Shown here in pieces: positions 4,693 to 6,655 of a DNA stretch of 6,655 nt. The DNA comes from Bacteroidota bacterium. Lineage in GTDB: Bacteria; Bacteroidota; Bacteroidia; Flavobacteriales; Weeksellaceae. A model generated the notes under the pieces. That model made no database searches, was not told where the DNA came from, and saw nothing but the letters and a program-made list of their open reading frames with translations. Positions within the stretch are counted from its first letter, which is position 1, and each line of letters starts with the position of its first letter. A program made the position numbers and the translations under genes. The stretch spans positions 1 through 6,655 of the forward strand of contig JAEXJU010000339.1 of assembly GCA_023448955.1 (NCBI GenBank), given 5' to 3'.

Positions 4693-4709
4693 ATTGTAAG
4701 TAATACAAT
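4693..4709. repeat. ATTGTA-N5-TACAAT inverted repeat
   Basis: A perfect 6-bp inverted repeat with a 5-nt spacer in the middle of the divergent spacer, about 180 bp before the TerC start. It has the size and symmetry of a dimeric repressor site, but such AT-rich palindromes also arise by chance here. Confidence 0.3.
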
Positions 4710-4871
4710 ATCAAATATTTATTTTATTTAATTAAATATAAATTTTAAGTTTACTTTAAGTGTTATTTTAGCTTATACTCTCCGTTTGTTCATCAATGTA
4801 TTAAACATAAAAACGCTATAAATATCTGTTTATTTACAAATGTGCAACCAGTTAATTCACAATTAAATCCC

Positions 4872-4879
4872 TATTTTTG
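4872..4879 (+). promoter_or_regulatory. -7 box of the TerC gene; decides the start codon
   Basis: TATTTTTG at 4872-4879 is a full TAnnTTTG match, 15 nt before the ATG at 4895. A TTG codon in frame at 4877 overlaps this box and therefore should lie upstream of the transcript's start, which excludes it as the translation start. A clear -33 TTG is not seen. Confidence 0.6.
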
Positions 4880-4894
4880 TCATTATTTTTAACA

Positions 4895-5950
4895 ATGAGC
4901 AACGAAATTTTATTTCTTTCCGGATTCCTGGTTTTTATTGTAATTATCCTTTTATTGGATTTGGGACTATTTAGTAAAAAAGACGGACCTGTTTCTTTGA
5001 AGCAAGCCGGGCTGATGAGTTTTTTTATTGTACTCCTTTCTATGGGATTTTATATTCTACTCACCTATTACGGTCATCTGATCCATAATATTGATAGTGT
5101 TGAAAGGCTTCAGGAAATTGTTGCTAAGCATAAACATCCAATCCAGGTAAACCCTTCGAATTTCGAACATTCTTTAATGTTATATGACAAGAACCTCGGT
5201 CTCGAATTTTTAACAGGCTATCTTGTAGAGTACGCATTATCTGTAGATAATATATTTGTGATCTTATTAGTATTTAGCGGATTCGGTGTGGCGCCTCGCA
5301 ATTATCATAGAGTTTTATTCTGGGGAATTTTCGGAGCCATTGTGATGCGTTTTCTCTTTATATTTATTGGTGCTGCTCTCATCCAGAAGTTTGAATGGAT
5401 AATGTACCTGTTCGGCGCATTCCTTATTTATACAGGTATAAAAATGTTTATCGAACGTAATAAAGATGAAGAAATTGACCCTCAGCATCATCCAATCGTC
5501 AAGTTTGCACAGAAACACTTCAAGGTTCATAATCAGTTTGTCGGCAATAAGTTCTTTGTTGTAATAGACGGAATTAAGAAAATGACACCATTATTCCTGG
5601 TTCTCATCATCGTGGAAGCTACGGATCTAATCTTTGCGGTAGACAGTATTCCTGCGATTTTTTCTATAACTAAGGATCCTTATATTGTCTTCTTTTCCAA
5701 TATTTTTGCCATTATAGGACTAAGATCTATGTTCTTTTTGCTGGCCGGAATTGTTGATAAATTCAGATTCCTGAAGATAGGTCTTGCTGCTTTATTAGCA
5801 TTTATAGGTCTTAAAATGGTGTTCCATCATTATCTGGAAGATATCGGTTTTGGGACTTCGGAATCCCTGATTGTTATTATGTCTATATTGCTCATCAGCA
5901 TCGGAACTTCCCTACTCTTTCCTGAAAAAAAGCACAGGAAAACACATTAA
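4895..5950 (+). CDS. TerC/Alx-family integral membrane protein, probable Mn2+ exporter, 351 aa
   Basis: Inner-membrane protein of the TerC family; characterised members (E. coli Alx, bacterial MeeF/MeeY) export Mn2+, and TerC itself is linked to tellurite resistance. About nine hydrophobic spans are visible over 4-26, 40-60, 105-130, 138-163, 168-185, 232-257, 263-285, 292-310 and 322-342. The two hallmark acidic membrane motifs are present: VEYALSVDN (E112, D118) and VEATDLIFAVDS (E241, D244, D250), the presumed metal-binding residues. A hydrophilic loop with several His (about 190-215) separates the two halves. Length matches the long Alx-type form. Start chosen at ATG 4895 because the TTG at 4877 falls in the promoter. 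It is flanked by its own promoter and terminator, so is probably transcribed alone. Confidence 0.92.
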   Translation: MSNEILFLSGFLVFIVIILLLDLGLFSKKDGPVSLKQAGLMSFFIVLLSMGFYILLTYYGHLIHNIDSVERLQEIVAKHKHPIQVNPSNFEHSLMLYDKNLGLEFLTGYLVEYALSVDNIFVILLVFSGFGVAPRNYHRVLFWGIFGAIVMRFLFIFIGAALIQKFEWIMYLFGAFLIYTGIKMFIERNKDEEIDPQHHPIVKFAQKHFKVHNQFVGNKFFVVIDGIKKMTPLFLVLIIVEATDLIFAVDSIPAIFSITKDPYIVFFSNIFAIIGLRSMFFLLAGIVDKFRFLKIGLAALLAFIGLKMVFHHYLEDIGFGTSESLIVIMSILLISIGTSLLFPEKKHRKTH

Positions 5951-5984
5951 AAGTAAATTTACATTTATGTTTAAATAGTATTTC

Positions 5985-6010
5985 AGCTACTCCAATGGGT
6001 AGCTTTTTTT
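5985..6010 (+). terminator. Intrinsic terminator of the TerC gene
   Basis: AGCTACTC (5985-5992) pairs with GGGTAGCT (5997-6004), including one G-T pair, around a 4-nt CAAT loop, and is followed by a T7 tract (6004-6010). It lies 34 nt after the TerC stop codon. Confidence 0.9.
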
Positions 6011-6116
6011 ATTAGTTTATACTATTAATTTATGGTTTTATGAATAATGTGTGGTTTTCCACAAACATTAATATATCATTTGTTGATAACTGCAATTATA
6101 GATACAGTTTTCCACA

Positions 6117-6139
6117 TTACAGATGATAATTATCTGTAA
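6117..6139. promoter_or_regulatory. 23-bp inverted repeat, candidate operator
   Basis: TTACAGAT (6117-6124) and ATCTGTAA (6132-6139) are perfect 8-bp inverted arms around a 7-nt spacer. The inner GATAATTATC (6125-6134) is itself palindromic and recalls part of a Fur box. It lies about 110 bp before the regulator start and has the same TTAC...GTAA ends as the two closer palindromes. Confidence 0.5.
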
Positions 6140-6180
6140 AACAACATTTTAAATGATAATATTTATTATTAATTCATTGT

Positions 6181-6217
6181 TTACAAAAGTAAATATAATT
6201 CAATTACAATTGTAATT
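6181..6217. promoter_or_regulatory. Two TTAC-N4-GTAA palindromes, candidate autoregulatory operators
   Basis: TTAC-AAAA-GTAA (6181-6192) and TTAC-AATT-GTAA (6204-6215) share both arms. Their centres are 23 bp apart, about two helical turns. The second extends to a perfect 16-bp palindrome at 6202-6217 and covers the place where the -33 element of the regulator promoter would be. A dimeric HTH protein bound there would block RNA polymerase, the usual layout for self-repression. Confidence 0.5.
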
Positions 6218-6237
6218 TAAGTTTAAAATATTATTTT

Positions 6238-6245
6238 TACATTTG
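6238..6245 (+). promoter_or_regulatory. -7 box giving a probably leaderless XRE mRNA
   Basis: TACATTTG at 6238-6245 fits TAnnTTTG and ends only 4 nt before the ATG at 6250, so transcription would begin at or next to the start codon. A TTG at 6210-6212 lies 25 nt upstream, slightly beyond the usual 17-23. There is no ribosome-binding site. Confidence 0.5.
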
Positions 6246-6249
6246 TGAA

Positions 6250-6655
6250 ATGGAATTTAATGATAGAATTACAAAAGTAATAGAGTTTTCGGAATTGTCT
6301 CCAGCTGAATTTGCTGAAGAGATTGGAGTGCAACGCTCAAGCATTTCTCACATCATCTCAGGAAGAAACAAACCTTCACTAGACTTTATAACAAAGATAA
6401 AATCTAAATTTCCTGACATCGAATGGAACTGGCTGATTACTGGAACCGGAGAAATGTTGATTAATAAAGAAGAAAATAAAACTGTCGAAAAGCAAATTTC
6501 TAAAGAAGAGGAAAAACCGGCAAAAAAATCTCTGCCTGATCTTTTCTCATTAATCAATGATGAACAGTTTGGCTATACGGAAACCGAAGATAAGGTTGAA
6601 AAAACAATTACGCGAGAATCTGATATTGCTGCACAAACATCGGAAAGAAATAAAA
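6250..6655 (+). CDS. XRE-family helix-turn-helix transcriptional regulator (5' part)
   Basis: The reading frame starts at ATG 6250 (MEFNDRITKVIEFSELSPAE) and stays open for 135 codons to the window edge, so the C-terminus is missing. Residues about 5-68 form a lambda-repressor/Cro-type HTH: SPAEFAEEIGVQRSSISHII (17-36) is the helix-turn-helix itself, followed by SGRNKPSLDF and the EWNWLITGTGEM block typical of flavobacterial XRE proteins. From residue 70 onward the chain is charged, low-complexity and probably disordered or coiled-coil (many Glu and Lys). It is expected to be a cytoplasmic DNA-binding dimer, possibly repressing its own gene through the palindromes upstream. Targets are unknown. 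It lies beyond the dif-like site, so is more likely chromosomal than part of the prophage. Confidence 0.88.
   Translation, partial: MEFNDRITKVIEFSELSPAEFAEEIGVQRSSISHIISGRNKPSLDFITKIKSKFPDIEWNWLITGTGEMLINKEENKTVEKQISKEEEKPAKKSLPDLFSLINDEQFGYTETEDKVEKTITRESDIAAQTSERNK

Larger units (their letters stand above)
4556..4894. other. Divergent spacer between peptidase and TerC genes
   Basis: This 339-bp AT-rich gap has no credible ORF or RNA gene. It holds the two outward-facing -7 boxes near its ends and, between them, short inverted repeats at 4635-4653 and 4693-4709. A Mn2+-sensing yybP-ykoY riboswitch, known upstream of some TerC-family genes, was looked for by eye and not seen. The TerC -7 box lies so close to the gene that there is no room for one in the leader. 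Confidence 0.6.
6011..6249. other. Palindrome-rich AT-rich spacer upstream of the XRE regulator
   Basis: No ORF or RNA gene is seen. The stretch contains TGTGG-TTTT-CCACA (6050-6063), a TGTTGATAA (6081-6089) and a second TTTTCCACA (6108-6116), all near-matches to the DnaA box TTATCCACA. These are followed by three inverted repeats starting TTAC and ending GTAA. The second half is best explained as the control region of the regulator gene that follows; the first half has no clear role. Confidence 0.5.

Noticed and set aside
4877..4894. TTG start giving a 6-residue longer TerC protein
   Set aside because: The TTG overlaps the TATTTTTG -7 box, so it would lie upstream of the transcript start; MSNEILF from ATG 4895 is the natural start.
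5315..5530. 71-codon reverse-strand open frame inside the TerC gene
   Set aside because: It lies wholly antisense to a clear membrane-protein gene, has no promoter or recognisable protein character, and is best explained as a shadow frame.
6348..6557. 69-codon reverse-strand open frame inside the XRE regulator gene
   Set aside because: Fully antisense to a well-recognised HTH coding sequence; no independent signals support it.
1..6655. CRISPR array, insertion sequence or toxin-antitoxin pair
   Set aside because: No regularly spaced repeats, no transposase frames or IS-type ends, and no small-gene pair of recognisable toxin-antitoxin type were seen on either strand.

Overview
The window looks like chromosomal DNA of a flavobacterium (Bacteroidota, Chryseobacterium/Flavobacterium-like). 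Evidence: very AT-rich spacers, Bacteroidota-type -7 boxes (TAnnTTTG) before several genes, no clear Shine-Dalgarno sequences (A-rich leaders instead), signal peptides of the ...SFSQ type, and a TerC protein, an M14 peptidase and an XRE regulator that read like flavobacterial housekeeping proteins. The assignment is by recognition only; no database search was run.

Region 1 (1 to about 3380) is accessory and phage-like: a tightly packed plus-strand cassette of mostly small, unrecognised genes. In order it holds the 3' end of an unseen gene, a 144-aa basic protein, a 35-aa peptide, a strong hairpin terminator, a GH24-type lysozyme (endolysin), a reverse-strand exported 118-aa protein inserted like a phage 'moron', a membrane-anchored protein with a Gly/Asn/Ser-rich stalk and a decayed M15 (D-Ala-D-Ala peptidase-like) domain, a 39-aa one-span membrane peptide, an 89-aa membrane protein and a 75-aa basic protein ending in a terminator. 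About 150 bp further on lies a dif-like site whose XerD-side half matches E. coli dif at 16 of 17 bases. No integrase, tRNA or transposase is visible. The simplest reading is the right end of a small integrase-less prophage that uses the host XerC/XerD recombinases. An endolysin plus several tiny membrane proteins would suit a tailless, membrane-containing or ssDNA phage of Bacteroidota better than a filamentous one, but no capsid or replication gene lies in the window to prove it.

Region 2 (3450-5950) is ordinary chromosome: a reverse-strand cytoplasmic M14 zinc carboxypeptidase with its own terminator, a divergent AT-rich spacer with several inverted repeats, and a forward TerC/Alx-family membrane protein (probable Mn2+ exporter) with its own -7 box and terminator.

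Region 3 (5951-6655) is a roughly 300-bp AT-rich spacer rich in palindromes, followed by the 5' part of an XRE-family regulator. Its -7 box ends only 4 nt before the start codon, suggesting a leaderless mRNA. Three inverted repeats that begin TTAC and end GTAA lie upstream and are good candidates for autoregulatory operators.
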